Assembly: GCF_000221045.1 (NCBI RefSeq)
Contig: NC_015856.1
Span: 4,050,542-4,114,541 of the forward strand
Source: Collimonas fungivorans Ter331
GTDB taxonomy: Bacteria > Pseudomonadota > Gammaproteobacteria > Burkholderiales > Burkholderiaceae_D
DNA length: 64,000 bases
Direction: 5' to 3'
Each line of letters starts with the position of its first letter. Position 1 is the first letter of the stretch. The notes under the pieces are model-generated. The model ran no database searches, had not been told where the DNA came from, and saw only the letters and a list, made by a program, of their open reading frames with translations. The translations under genes and the position numbers were made by a program. Positions 27,330 to 35,763 of the stretch are shown piece by piece.

Positions 27330-28493
27330 CTAGCCGCCATATGCGTAGGTAAATTTATTGTTGACGATCCGCCCCATCACGCGCGAACGCTGGTCCAGCC
27401 CGACATGGTCCTTGGCATTCATGTTGACCACGCCTTGCGGGATGGTCAGGTCATGGGTGTTTTCCAGCGCGCTGCGCAGCGCCGCGCGAAATTGCCTGGT
27501 CCCCGGCTGCCCCGATTTCAGCGCCTGCGGCACGGCATTCGCGATCAGCATGTAAGCGCCCCAGGCGTCGGCGGCGAATTGCGTCATGGTGTCGGCGCCG
27601 TAAGCCGCTTCATAACGGCGGGTAAACTCGAGCGCGGTCTTCCTGACCGGATTCGAGGCCGGCAGCTGCTTGGCCACCACCGCCGGCCCGGTCGGGAAGA
27701 ACGTGCCTTCGACATCCTTGCCGCCGACTTTCAGGAAATCCGCGGTGGCGATGCCATGGGTCTGGTAAATGCGGCCCTTATAGCCGCGCTCGACCAGGGT
27801 CTTTTGCGGCAGTACCGCCGGCGTCGCCGAGCCGGCGATCAGCACCGCGTCCGGCTGCGCCGACATGATCTTGAGGATCTGTCCGGTGACGCTGGTGTCG
27901 TTGCGGTTGTAGCGCTCGCTGGCCACCACCTTGATTTTGCGCAGCTCGGCCAGGCGCGAGAATTCGCGCCACCAGCTGTCGCCGTAAGCGTCGGCAAAAC
28001 CGATGAACCCTACCGTCTTGATGCCGTTGTCGGCCATGTGCTGGGTCAGGATGGTCGCCATGTGCGAATCGTTCTGCGGCAGCTTGAATACCCAGGCGCG
28101 CTTGGCGTCCTGCGGCTCGACGATGGAGGCCGAGGCCGCCAGCGCCACCAGCGGCGTTTCCGCCGCGGCCGCCACATCCAGCATGGCCAGCGCCGCCGGC
28201 GTGGTGTTGGGGCCGACGATCAGGTCTACTTTTTCCTCGCTGACCAGCTTGCGCGCGTTGCGCACCGCATTGGTCGGATCGGAAGCGTCATCCAGGATGA
28301 TGTACTCGACTTTCTGCCCAGCGATTTCCTTCGGCCACAGCAGAATGGCGTTTTTGGTCGGCGCACCGATCGCGGCGGCGGGGCCGGTGACGGCGATATC
28401 CACGCCAATCCGGATTTGCGCCGAGGCCGAAGCACTCCACATGGACAAGGAAACGGCAGATAACATCAGATAAGCGCTTGCGGTTCTGTTCAT
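27330..28493 (-). CDS. periplasmic binding protein, branched-chain amino-acid (Leu/Ile/Val) type
   Basis: This is a 387-residue protein. The start at 28493 gives a normal Sec signal peptide (ending SASA-QIR); longer in-frame starts would bury it. The mature protein opens IRIGVDIAVTGPAAAIGAP and contains VDLIVGPNTTPAALAM, typical of type I periplasmic binding proteins of the LivJ group. No permease or ATPase genes are adjacent, so it is an orphan binding subunit or works with distant components. It is divergent from the GntR gene of the tetronate operon, so a related acid ligand is possible but unproven. Confidence 0.83.
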   Translation of the reverse strand: MNRTASAYLMLSAVSLSMWSASASAQIRIGVDIAVTGPAAAIGAPTKNAILLWPKEIAGQKVEYIILDDASDPTNAVRNARKLVSEEKVDLIVGPNTTPAALAMLDVAAAAETPLVALAASASIVEPQDAKRAWVFKLPQNDSHMATILTQHMADNGIKTVGFIGFADAYGDSWWREFSRLAELRKIKVVASERYNRNDTSVTGQILKIMSAQPDAVLIAGSATPAVLPQKTLVERGYKGRIYQTHGIATADFLKVGGKDVEGTFFPTGPAVVAKQLPASNPVRKTALEFTRRYEAAYGADTMTQFAADAWGAYMLIANAVPQALKSGQPGTRQFRAALRSALENTHDLTIPQGVVNMNAKDHVGLDQRSRVMGRIVNNKFTYAYGG

Positions 28494-28635
28494 CGAATAT
28501 ATCCATCCTGATGGCATGACACGGGGAGATTTCCACAAGGACAGGATTCTACTGGAATGTGACAACTGGCAGTTTTGCATCACTGTGATCTTAGTCATCA
28601 TGGCCGGGCGATTCCTTGACCCAGGGCAAGAACCA

Positions 28636-28658
28636 TATTGTTAGCAAGATTGACAATA
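28636..28658. promoter_or_regulatory. dyad overlapping a TTGACA box between the binding-protein gene and the GntR gene
   Basis: TATTGT-N11-ACAATA at 28636-28658 is a perfect 6-bp dyad that overlaps TTGACA at 28650-28655. No convincing -10 follows at 17 nt. It could be an operator for the GntR regulator encoded at 28777. Evidence is limited to symmetry and position. Confidence 0.3.
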
Positions 28659-28776
28659 CCCGTCATGAAACAACAAATACGGATGGAATGGCCTTGAAAC
28701 AAATCTTGATTTTTCCAAAAATTCGTATGATGATATGGTCACTTTACGATAAAAACACGCTGTTGGAAGAGACACA

Positions 28777-29529
28777 ATGTTCAATAAGCTGAATCCCAAC
28801 CGGACTTCCCTGAGCGATACCGTGGCCCAGGAACTGCTGAAAAAGATACAGACCGGCGAATTCGGTCCGGGCGCCAAGCTGCCGACCGAACCGGTGCTGT
28901 CGGAACAGTTCGGCGTCAGCCGCACCGTGGTGCGCGAAGCGATTTCCCGTCTGAAGAATGAAGGCGCGGTCGAGCCGCGCCAGGGCAGCGGCGTGTACGT
29001 CAGCCAGCAAGGCCATCTGCGGCCGTTGCGCATCCAGTTCGACCAGGCTTCGTCGGCCGACGCCGTGCTGCAGATCGTCGAACTGCGGCGCGCCATCGAC
29101 GCCGAAGTCGCGGCGCTGGCCGCCACCCGCCGCACGCCGCGCCAGCTGAAAGCGATAGAAACCGCATTGAAAGGCATCGCCGCCGATGTCGATGCCGGCG
29201 GCGACGGCGTGCTGGCCGATGTCATGTTCCACCGCAGCATCGCCGAAGCCACCGGCAATCCCTTCCTGCTGCAGACGCTGGCCTTCCTCAGCCAGTACCT
29301 GGAAGCCGCTACCGCCGTCACCCGCAGCAACGAAGCGCGGCGCGACGACTTCATGCGCCAGGTCTACGAAGAACACGCTGCCATCGCTGCCGCCATCGCT
29401 GCCGGCGATGCGCTGGCTGCGCGCAATGCGGCGCAAAACCATATGTTCAATGCGGCGCGCCGCCTGGCGCAGGGCGCTGCCGACACCAAGGCTGCACAGA
29501 AACCCAAGAACAACATAAAAACCCGCTAA
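28777..29529 (+). CDS. GntR/FadR-family regulator of the tetronate operon
   Basis: This 250-residue protein has an N-terminal winged helix (about 10-75), with LPTEPVLSEQFGVSRTVVREAISRL and QGSGVYV. A C-terminal FCD effector domain follows (about 90-225), with ELRRAIDAEVAALAA and MFHRSIAEATGNPFLL providing metal- and carboxylate-binding His/Asp. FadR-type regulators commonly respond to sugar acids. It lies 12 nt upstream of ltnD in the same direction and probably controls the whole operon. Confidence 0.88.
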   Translation: MFNKLNPNRTSLSDTVAQELLKKIQTGEFGPGAKLPTEPVLSEQFGVSRTVVREAISRLKNEGAVEPRQGSGVYVSQQGHLRPLRIQFDQASSADAVLQIVELRRAIDAEVAALAATRRTPRQLKAIETALKGIAADVDAGGDGVLADVMFHRSIAEATGNPFLLQTLAFLSQYLEAATAVTRSNEARRDDFMRQVYEEHAAIAAAIAAGDALAARNAAQNHMFNAARRLAQGAADTKAAQKPKNNIKTR

Positions 29530-29541
29530 TCAGGATCGACA

Positions 29542-30435
29542 ATGACTATCAACGTAGGTGTAATCGGCCTTGGGGCCATGGGCTTGGGCGTCGCCCGTTC
29601 TTTGCTACGCGCAGGCTTGCGCACGCATGCTTGCGATGTGCGGCAGGAAGTATTGCAGCAGTTCGCAGGAGAAGGCGGCATCGTCTGCGGCAATCCGGCT
29701 GAACTGGGCGCCTTGTGCGAAGTGGTGATCACGGTAGTGGTCAATGCCGCGCAAACCGAGCAGGTGCTGTTCGGCGAACAAGGCGCCGCGGCCACCATGC
29801 AACCCGGCAGCCTGGTGATCGCCAGCGCCACCGTGGCGCCGGAATATGCGGCCAAGCTCGGTGAGCGGCTGGCCGCACTTGAATTGCTGTTCCTCGATGC
29901 GCCGCTGTCAGGCGGCGCCGCGCGCGCCGCTTCCGGCGAAATGACGATGATGACTTCCGGCCCGGCCGCGGCTTACGCCAAGGGCGAAGCGGTGCTGTCG
30001 GCAATCGCCGGCAAGGTGTACCGGCTGGGCGAAGCGCACGGCATGGGTTCCAAGGTCAAGATTATCAACCAGCTGTTGGCCGGCGTGCATATCGCTGCCG
30101 CGGCGGAAGCGATGGCGCTGGGACTGCGCGAAGGAGTCGACGCCGACTCCCTGTATGAGGTGATCACCAACAGCGCCGGCAATTCGTGGATGTTTGAAAA
30201 CCGCGTGCCGCATATCCTGAAAGCCGATTACACACCGCTGTCGGCAGTCGATATTTTCGTCAAGGACCTGGGACTGGTGCTGGACACCGCGCGGACTAGC
30301 AAATTTCCGCTGCCGCTGTCGGCCGCCGCGCACCAGATGTTCATGATGGCGTCCACCGCCGGCCATGGAGCAGAGGACGACGCCGCCGTGATCAAGATTT
30401 TCCCCGGCATTCAATTGCCGACTGCGCGGGAGTAA
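29542..30435 (+). CDS. ltnD: L-threonate 2-dehydrogenase (beta-hydroxyacid dehydrogenase family)
   Basis: This 297-residue enzyme is predicted to oxidise L-threonate to 2-oxo-tetronate with NAD+. The Rossmann motif GVIGLGAMGLGVA lies at about 6-18, the substrate loop DAPLSGGAARA at about 119-129, and the catalytic Lys lies in KVKIINQLLAG near 172. The sequence resembles GlxR at 231, but its neighbours otnK, otnC and otnI define the pathway as described for DUF1537 kinases. The otnK ATG follows 3 nt after the stop. Confidence 0.87.
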   Translation: MTINVGVIGLGAMGLGVARSLLRAGLRTHACDVRQEVLQQFAGEGGIVCGNPAELGALCEVVITVVVNAAQTEQVLFGEQGAAATMQPGSLVIASATVAPEYAAKLGERLAALELLFLDAPLSGGAARAASGEMTMMTSGPAAAYAKGEAVLSAIAGKVYRLGEAHGMGSKVKIINQLLAGVHIAAAAEAMALGLREGVDADSLYEVITNSAGNSWMFENRVPHILKADYTPLSAVDIFVKDLGLVLDTARTSKFPLPLSAAAHQMFMMASTAGHGAEDDAAVIKIFPGIQLPTARE

Positions 30436-30438
30436 ACC

Positions 30439-31731
30439 ATGCCGGCACAGACAACTCCCCTGCTCGGCTGCATCGCCGATGATTTCACCGGCGCCACCGA
30501 CCTCGCCAACATGCTAGTGCGCGAAGGCATGCGCACCGTGCAGACCATCGGCGTACCGGACAGCGCGCCGCAGGATGTCGACGTCATCGTGGTGGCGCTC
30601 AAGTCGCGCACGGCGCCTGCCGCAGAAGCGGTAGCCGACTCCCTGGCTGCGCTCAGCTGGCTGCGGCAACAAGGCTGCCGCCAGTTCTTTTTCAAATACT
30701 GCTCGACCTTCGACTCCACCCCGCAAGGCAATATCGGCCCGGTGACCGACGCCCTGCTGCAAGCCCTGGGCAGCGATTTCACGATCGCCTGCCCGGTGTT
30801 CCCGGAAACCGGACGCACCCTGTATCGCGGCCATCTGTTCATCCAGGACCAGCTGCTCAGCGAATCGGGAATGCAGAACCATCCCTTGACGCCGATGACC
30901 GATCCGAACCTGGTGCGCGTGCTGCAGCAGCAGACTGCTTCCAAAGTGGGCCTGATCGGCTATCCGGCAGTGTCCCAGGGCGCCGAACAGATCCGCGCCG
31001 GAATCGACGTGCTGCGCCGGCAAGGGGTACGGATGGCGATTGTCGACGCCCTGGAAAACCAGGACCTGTACGCCATCGGCGCTGCCTGCGCCGATTTGCC
31101 GTTGGTCACCGGCGGCTCCGGCATCGCGCTCGGCCTGCCCGGCAACTTCGTGCGCACCGGGCTGCTCGATCCGCAACAAGGCGCGGCAGCCGGTGAACTG
31201 CCGGCGGTAGAAGGTTTATCGATGGTCCTGGCCGGCAGCGCATCGAAAGCCACCAACGCCCAGGTAAAAGCCTGGATGGAGAAGCGCCCGGCATTCCGCA
31301 TCGATCCGCTGGCGCTGGCTAGCGGCGAACCGGTAGTCGCGCAGGCATTGGCCTTCGCCCGCCAGCATCTGGAGAGGCAGCCGGCGCTGATCTACGCCAC
31401 CACTACACCGGAACAGGTGAAACAGGTACAGGCCGAGCTCGGCGTCGAGCGCGCCGGTTTGCTGATCGAACAGGCGCTGGCCGATATCGCCGCAGCCTTG
31501 CTGGAAAGCGGCGTGCGGCGCTTCGTGATTGCCGGCGGCGAAACTTCCGGCGCGGTGGTCAAGGCGCTCGGCGTGCGCGCTTTGCGCATAGGCGCACAAA
31601 TCGATCCCGGCGTGCCGGCGACAGCATCGATCGGGACCACGCCTTTGGCGCTGGCACTGAAATCCGGCAATTTCGGCAGCATCGATTTTTTTGAAAAGGC
31701 GCTCCGGCACTTGGGCGAAACGCGACTATGA
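30439..31731 (+). CDS. otnK: 3-oxo-tetronate kinase (DUF1537 family)
   Basis: This 430-residue kinase phosphorylates 3-oxo-tetronate at the 4-position. The N-terminal domain starts with LLGCIADDFTGATDLANML, the family signature. FFKYCSTFDSTPQGNIGP follows near 90-107. The C-terminal nucleotide-binding domain has VIAGGETSGAVVKALG near 360-375. The family was shown to act in four-carbon acid-sugar catabolism, and this gene order fits that assignment. It overlaps the otnC start by 4 nt. Confidence 0.9.
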   Translation: MPAQTTPLLGCIADDFTGATDLANMLVREGMRTVQTIGVPDSAPQDVDVIVVALKSRTAPAAEAVADSLAALSWLRQQGCRQFFFKYCSTFDSTPQGNIGPVTDALLQALGSDFTIACPVFPETGRTLYRGHLFIQDQLLSESGMQNHPLTPMTDPNLVRVLQQQTASKVGLIGYPAVSQGAEQIRAGIDVLRRQGVRMAIVDALENQDLYAIGAACADLPLVTGGSGIALGLPGNFVRTGLLDPQQGAAAGELPAVEGLSMVLAGSASKATNAQVKAWMEKRPAFRIDPLALASGEPVVAQALAFARQHLERQPALIYATTTPEQVKQVQAELGVERAGLLIEQALADIAAALLESGVRRFVIAGGETSGAVVKALGVRALRIGAQIDPGVPATASIGTTPLALALKSGNFGSIDFFEKALRHLGETRL

Positions 31732-32402
31732 GCACTCAAAAAACCCAGGCCGGCGGCAGCGCCACGCTCAAGGAGCAGGCGCTGCGCGAAGAAATCTGCG
31801 AGACCGGCGCCAGCCTGTACCAGCGCGGTTACACGGTCGGTGCGGCAGGCAACATCAGCGCCCGCCTCGACGACGGCTGGCTGATCACACCGACCGACGC
31901 CTGCCTCGGCAGGCTGGCGCCGGCGCAGATCGCCAAGGTCGACCTCAATGGCCAGTGGCTCAGCGGCGACAAGCCGTCGAAGACTCTGGCCTTGCATCGC
32001 GCAGTCTACGACAACAACCCGCTGATGCAAGCCGTGGTGCATACCCATTCGACCAGCCTGGTGGCGCTGAGCCTGGCCGGCGTCTGGCATGACAGCGCGG
32101 TGCTGCCGCCGATCACGCCGTACCAGGTGATGAAGGTCGGGCGCATTCCCCTGATCCCTTACCGCCGCCCCGGCGATCCGCAGGTGGCGGAACAGGTCCG
32201 GTTGCTGGCCGCTGCCGTGCGCGGCGTATTGCTGGAACGGCTGGGGCCGGTGGTGTGGCATGAAAGCGTTTCGCAAGCCGCATACGCGCTGGAGGAACTG
32301 GAAGAAACGGCGCGCCTGTGGCTGATGGTAAAGGATAAACCGGAGCCGCTGAGCACAGAGGCGCTGGACGAGTTGTATCGGGTATTTGGAGCGCGCTGGT
32401 AA
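31728..32402 (+). CDS. otnC: 3-oxo-tetronate 4-phosphate decarboxylase (class II aldolase fold)
   Basis: This 224-residue protein of the class II aldolase/adducin family is predicted to decarboxylate 3-oxo-tetronate 4-phosphate to dihydroxyacetone phosphate and CO2. Visible motifs are VGAAGNISARLDDGWLITPTD near 39-59, the metal-binding AVVHTHSTSLVALSL near 102-116, and a later metal His in VVWHESVSQA. Translation is probably coupled to otnK through a 4-nt overlap. The specific reaction is assigned from the kinase and isomerase genes around it. Confidence 0.88.
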   Translation: MSTQKTQAGGSATLKEQALREEICETGASLYQRGYTVGAAGNISARLDDGWLITPTDACLGRLAPAQIAKVDLNGQWLSGDKPSKTLALHRAVYDNNPLMQAVVHTHSTSLVALSLAGVWHDSAVLPPITPYQVMKVGRIPLIPYRRPGDPQVAEQVRLLAAAVRGVLLERLGPVVWHESVSQAAYALEELEETARLWLMVKDKPEPLSTEALDELYRVFGARW

Positions 32403-32471
32403 ACGTTGTCAAATAAGTTCAAAAAAAAATAGAAACGTCCGGCCTTTAAAAATCAAACTGGTGGAGACAAG

Positions 32472-33794
32472 ATGTCAGCAACAATCACGAACAAAGGCGC
32501 GCAGGCAACTGCAAGCCTGCCGGCTGAACAAGCCGAAAACCTGTACAAGAAAGTATTCTGGCGCTTTGTACCGTTCATCATGCTGTGCTACGTGGTGGCC
32601 TACCTGGACCGCGTCAACGTCGGCTTCGCCAAGCTGCAGATGTCGCAAGACCTGGGTTTCAGCGAAACCATCTTCGGCCTCGGCGCCGGCATATTTTTCC
32701 TTGGCTACTTCCTGTTCGAACTGCCCAGCAACCTGATCATGAACCGGGTCGGCGCCAAGCTGTGGATCGCCCGCATCATGATTACCTGGGGCATCTTGTC
32801 GGCCTGTTTCGCCTGGGTCCAGACGCCGACACAGTTCTACGTCCTGCGCTTCCTGCTGGGCTTGGCCGAGGCCGGTTTTTATCCCGGCATCATCCTGTAC
32901 CTGACTTACTGGTTTCCTTCGCATCGCCGAGCCAAGGTGGTGGCCACCTTCATGGCGGCGATCCCGGTATCCGGCATTTTCGGCAATCCGCTGTCCGGCT
33001 GGATCATGCAATCGTTCCACGGCTCCAGCGGCTGGCACGGCTGGCAATGGATGTTCATGATCGAAGCGATACCGGCGATCCTGGTCGGCATTGCCGTGTT
33101 TTTCGTGATGGACAACAGCATCCGCAAGGCCAAGTGGCTGACGGAAGCGGAGAAGGACTTCCTGGAAGCGGAAATCCGCGCCGACCAGAAAGACAAGCAA
33201 AGCCCGAAGTCGACCGCTGCCGTGTTCAAGGACATCCGCATCTGGCACATGTGCCTGATCTACTTCTGCATCGTCATGGGCCAGTACGGCCTGACGTTCT
33301 GGCTGCCGACCCTGGTCAAGGCTTCCGGCGTCGTCGGCGATTTGAAGATCGGCCTGATCAGCGCCATTCCTTTTGTCTGCGCGGTGTTCGCCATGATCCT
33401 CATCGGCCGCCGCTCCGACCGCATGCGCGAACGGCGCTGGCATCTGATCGTGCCGGCCTTGCTGGGCGCCGTCGGTTTTGTGGTATCCGCGATTGCCGCC
33501 GACACTACCGTGATTGCAATCGCCTTCCTGTCGCTGGCCGCCATGGGCGTGCTGACCTGCTCGCCGCTGTTCTGGTCGCTGCCGACCGCCTTCCTGTCCG
33601 GCACCGGCGCCGCGGCCGGCATCGCGGTGATCAACTCAGTCGGCAACCTGGCCGGTTTCGTCAGCCCGTTCCTGGTCGGCTGGCTGAAGGATACGACGCA
33701 CAGTAACCAGACCGGCATGTTCATGCTGGCCGGCATGCTGGTGCTAGGTTCGATTGCGATCTTGCGCACGCCGCCCAAGATGGTCAACCGCTGA
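32472..33794 (+). CDS. MFS transporter of the anion:cation symporter group, probable threonate/erythronate carrier
   Basis: This 440-residue inner-membrane protein with 12 predicted helices carries the ACS-family features [15 protein letters not shown] near 43-57 and [22 protein letters not shown]. Relatives import sugar acids and aromatic acids by proton symport. Its position inside the tetronate operon indicates import of L-threonate and/or D-erythronate. GGTGGAG precedes the ATG by about 5 nt. The 69-nt gap after otnC shows no obvious terminator. Confidence 0.88.
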   Translation: MSATITNKGAQATASLPAEQAENLYKKVFWRFVPFIMLCYVVAYLDRVNVGFAKLQMSQDLGFSETIFGLGAGIFFLGYFLFELPSNLIMNRVGAKLWIARIMITWGILSACFAWVQTPTQFYVLRFLLGLAEAGFYPGIILYLTYWFPSHRRAKVVATFMAAIPVSGIFGNPLSGWIMQSFHGSSGWHGWQWMFMIEAIPAILVGIAVFFVMDNSIRKAKWLTEAEKDFLEAEIRADQKDKQSPKSTAAVFKDIRIWHMCLIYFCIVMGQYGLTFWLPTLVKASGVVGDLKIGLISAIPFVCAVFAMILIGRRSDRMRERRWHLIVPALLGAVGFVVSAIAADTTVIAIAFLSLAAMGVLTCSPLFWSLPTAFLSGTGAAAGIAVINSVGNLAGFVSPFLVGWLKDTTHSNQTGMFMLAGMLVLGSIAILRTPPKMVNR

Positions 33795-33844
33795 CAACGT
33801 ATTTTCGGGATAAATTTTCAGGACGAATTTTCAGGAGCCATGCA

Positions 33845-34633
33845 ATGCCACGTTTTGCCGCCAACCTCACCATGATGTACAACGAGCACGCTTTCCTTGA
33901 GCGCTTCCCGGCTGCGGCCAGGGATGGCTTCAAGGGTGTCGAATTCCTGTTCCCGTACGAGCATGCCGCCGCCGAGCTGCAAGCCCGGCTACGGGACAAT
34001 GGCCTGACGCAGGCGCTGTTCAATGCCCCTCCGGGAGACTGGGCGGCCGGCGAGCGCGGCATTGCTTCCTTGCCCGGACGCGAAGATGAATTCAAACGCA
34101 GCATCGCCACGGCCTTGGAATATACGCAAGCGCTCGGCAATAAAAAATTGCATGTCATGGCCGGCCTGATCCAGCCGCAGCAGGACCGCGCCCGCCATCG
34201 CGCCGTGTACCTGGAAAACCTGGCCTATGCGGCCGCACAAGCTGCCGCGCTCGGCGTCACGATCGTGATCGAACCGATCAATACGCGCGATATCCCCGGC
34301 TTCTTCCTGAACCGCCAGGACGACGCGCAGGCGATCTGCGCCGAGGTCGGCGCGTCCAACCTGCAAGTGCAGTTCGATCTCTACCACTGCCAGATCGTCG
34401 AAGGCGACCTGGCGGTCAAGCTCAAGCGCGACATGGTGCGGCCGCAGGCCGGCATCGGCCATATCCAGATCGCCGGTGTGCCGGAGCGGCATGAACCCGA
34501 TATCGGCGAAATCAATTATCCATATCTGTTCGAACTGATCGACACCCTCGGCTACCAAGGCTGGGTCGGTTGCGAATACCGGCCGCGCGCCGCCACTTCC
34601 GACGGCCTGGGCTGGCTCAAGCCATGGTTATAA
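33845..34633 (+). CDS. otnI: 2-oxo-tetronate isomerase (hydroxypyruvate-isomerase-like)
   Basis: This 262-residue TIM-barrel protein is related to Hyi at 1168: both open with the AANLTM segment and share [10 protein letters not shown]. Metal-binding Glu residues lie in [15 protein letters not shown] and near the C-terminus in WVGCEYRP. In this operon the expected step is 2-oxo-tetronate to 3-oxo-tetronate, feeding OtnK. Hydroxypyruvate isomerase activity remains possible, since sequence alone does not separate the two. Confidence 0.85.
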   Translation: MPRFAANLTMMYNEHAFLERFPAAARDGFKGVEFLFPYEHAAAELQARLRDNGLTQALFNAPPGDWAAGERGIASLPGREDEFKRSIATALEYTQALGNKKLHVMAGLIQPQQDRARHRAVYLENLAYAAAQAAALGVTIVIEPINTRDIPGFFLNRQDDAQAICAEVGASNLQVQFDLYHCQIVEGDLAVKLKRDMVRPQAGIGHIQIAGVPERHEPDIGEINYPYLFELIDTLGYQGWVGCEYRPRAATSDGLGWLKPWL

Positions 34634-34664
34634 ACAAGCTTCGAACGTTCAACAAGGAATTGTC

Positions 34665-35639
34665 ATGCAAGTAGTCATCACCGGCGGCGCCGGTTTCCTC
34701 GGCCAGCGCCTGGCGCGCAGCCTGCTCAAACAGGGCAGCCTGCCGGACCGCAACGGCCAGCTGCAAGCCATCAGCAAGATCACCCTGGTCGACGTCGCCG
34801 CCGCCGGCTTCGACGACGCGCGGCTCGAGCAAGTCATCGGCGACATCACCGACCCCGCTTTGCTGGAACGCGTGATCACGCCGCAGACGGCGGCGGTGTT
34901 TCACCTGGCGGCGATTGTCAGCGGCCAGGCCGAAGCCGATTTCGACCTCGGCATGCGCATCAACCTGGATGCATCGCGCCTGCTGCTGGAATGCTGCCGC
35001 GCCTGCGCCAATGTGCCGCGCGTGATTTTCACCAGCTCGGTCGCCGTGTTCGGCGGCGCGCTGCCGGCCGTGGTGCAAGACCACACCGCACTCAATCCGC
35101 AATCGTCATACGGCACGCAAAAGGCGATCGCCGAACTGCTGCTCAACGACTACAGCCGCAAGGGATTCGTCGACGGCCGCGTGTTGCGCCTGCCGACCAT
35201 CAGCGTGCGTCCCGGCAAACCCAACCAGGCCGCATCGTCTTTCGCCAGCGGCATCATCCGCGAGCCGCTCAACGGCCAGCCCGCCATCTGTCCGGTGGCG
35301 CCGGACGTACGTTTGTGGCTGCTGTCGCCGCGCAAGGTCATCGCAGCGCTGATCCACGGCTATTCGCTGGCCGCCGATGCGCTGGGCCAGAGCCGCACTG
35401 TCAATCTGCCCGGCATCTCGGTCACGGTGGCGGAAATGGTCGCGGCGCTGGAACGGGTCGCCGGCAAACCGGTCGCGGCACGGGTCGAGTGGGCCCATGA
35501 TCCGGCCATAGACCGGATCATTTCCAGCTGGCCCGGGGCCTGGGACACCACCCGTGCAAACGTGCTGGGTTTTGTCGCCGACGCCGATTTCGACGACATT
35601 GTCCGCGCCTATATCGAAGACGATTTGCCGGCGGCATAA
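34665..35639 (+). CDS. denD: D-erythronate dehydrogenase (extended SDR family)
   Basis: This 324-residue NAD-dependent epimerase/dehydratase-like protein has an N-terminal VVITGGAGFLGQRLA motif. The catalytic pair is in SSYGTQKAIAELLL near residues 145-158 (Tyr147-x3-Lys151), with a Ser in FTSSVAVFGG. It is predicted to oxidise D-erythronate to 2-oxo-tetronate, so the operon would have a second entry point beside LtnD. It is the last gene of the cluster, 31 nt after otnI. Confidence 0.85.
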   Translation: MQVVITGGAGFLGQRLARSLLKQGSLPDRNGQLQAISKITLVDVAAAGFDDARLEQVIGDITDPALLERVITPQTAAVFHLAAIVSGQAEADFDLGMRINLDASRLLLECCRACANVPRVIFTSSVAVFGGALPAVVQDHTALNPQSSYGTQKAIAELLLNDYSRKGFVDGRVLRLPTISVRPGKPNQAASSFASGIIREPLNGQPAICPVAPDVRLWLLSPRKVIAALIHGYSLAADALGQSRTVNLPGISVTVAEMVAALERVAGKPVAARVEWAHDPAIDRIISSWPGAWDTTRANVLGFVADADFDDIVRAYIEDDLPAA

Positions 35640-35763
35640 GCCTTGGACGCAGGCCCATGAAAGCATTGATGTTTTTTTGACATGCAACAATCCGATTTTC
35701 TGTAGTGAAGCAGGCTGCCTCGGTGCGGTAAGATCATCACTTTATGACTTTTGCCAAGCCGAC

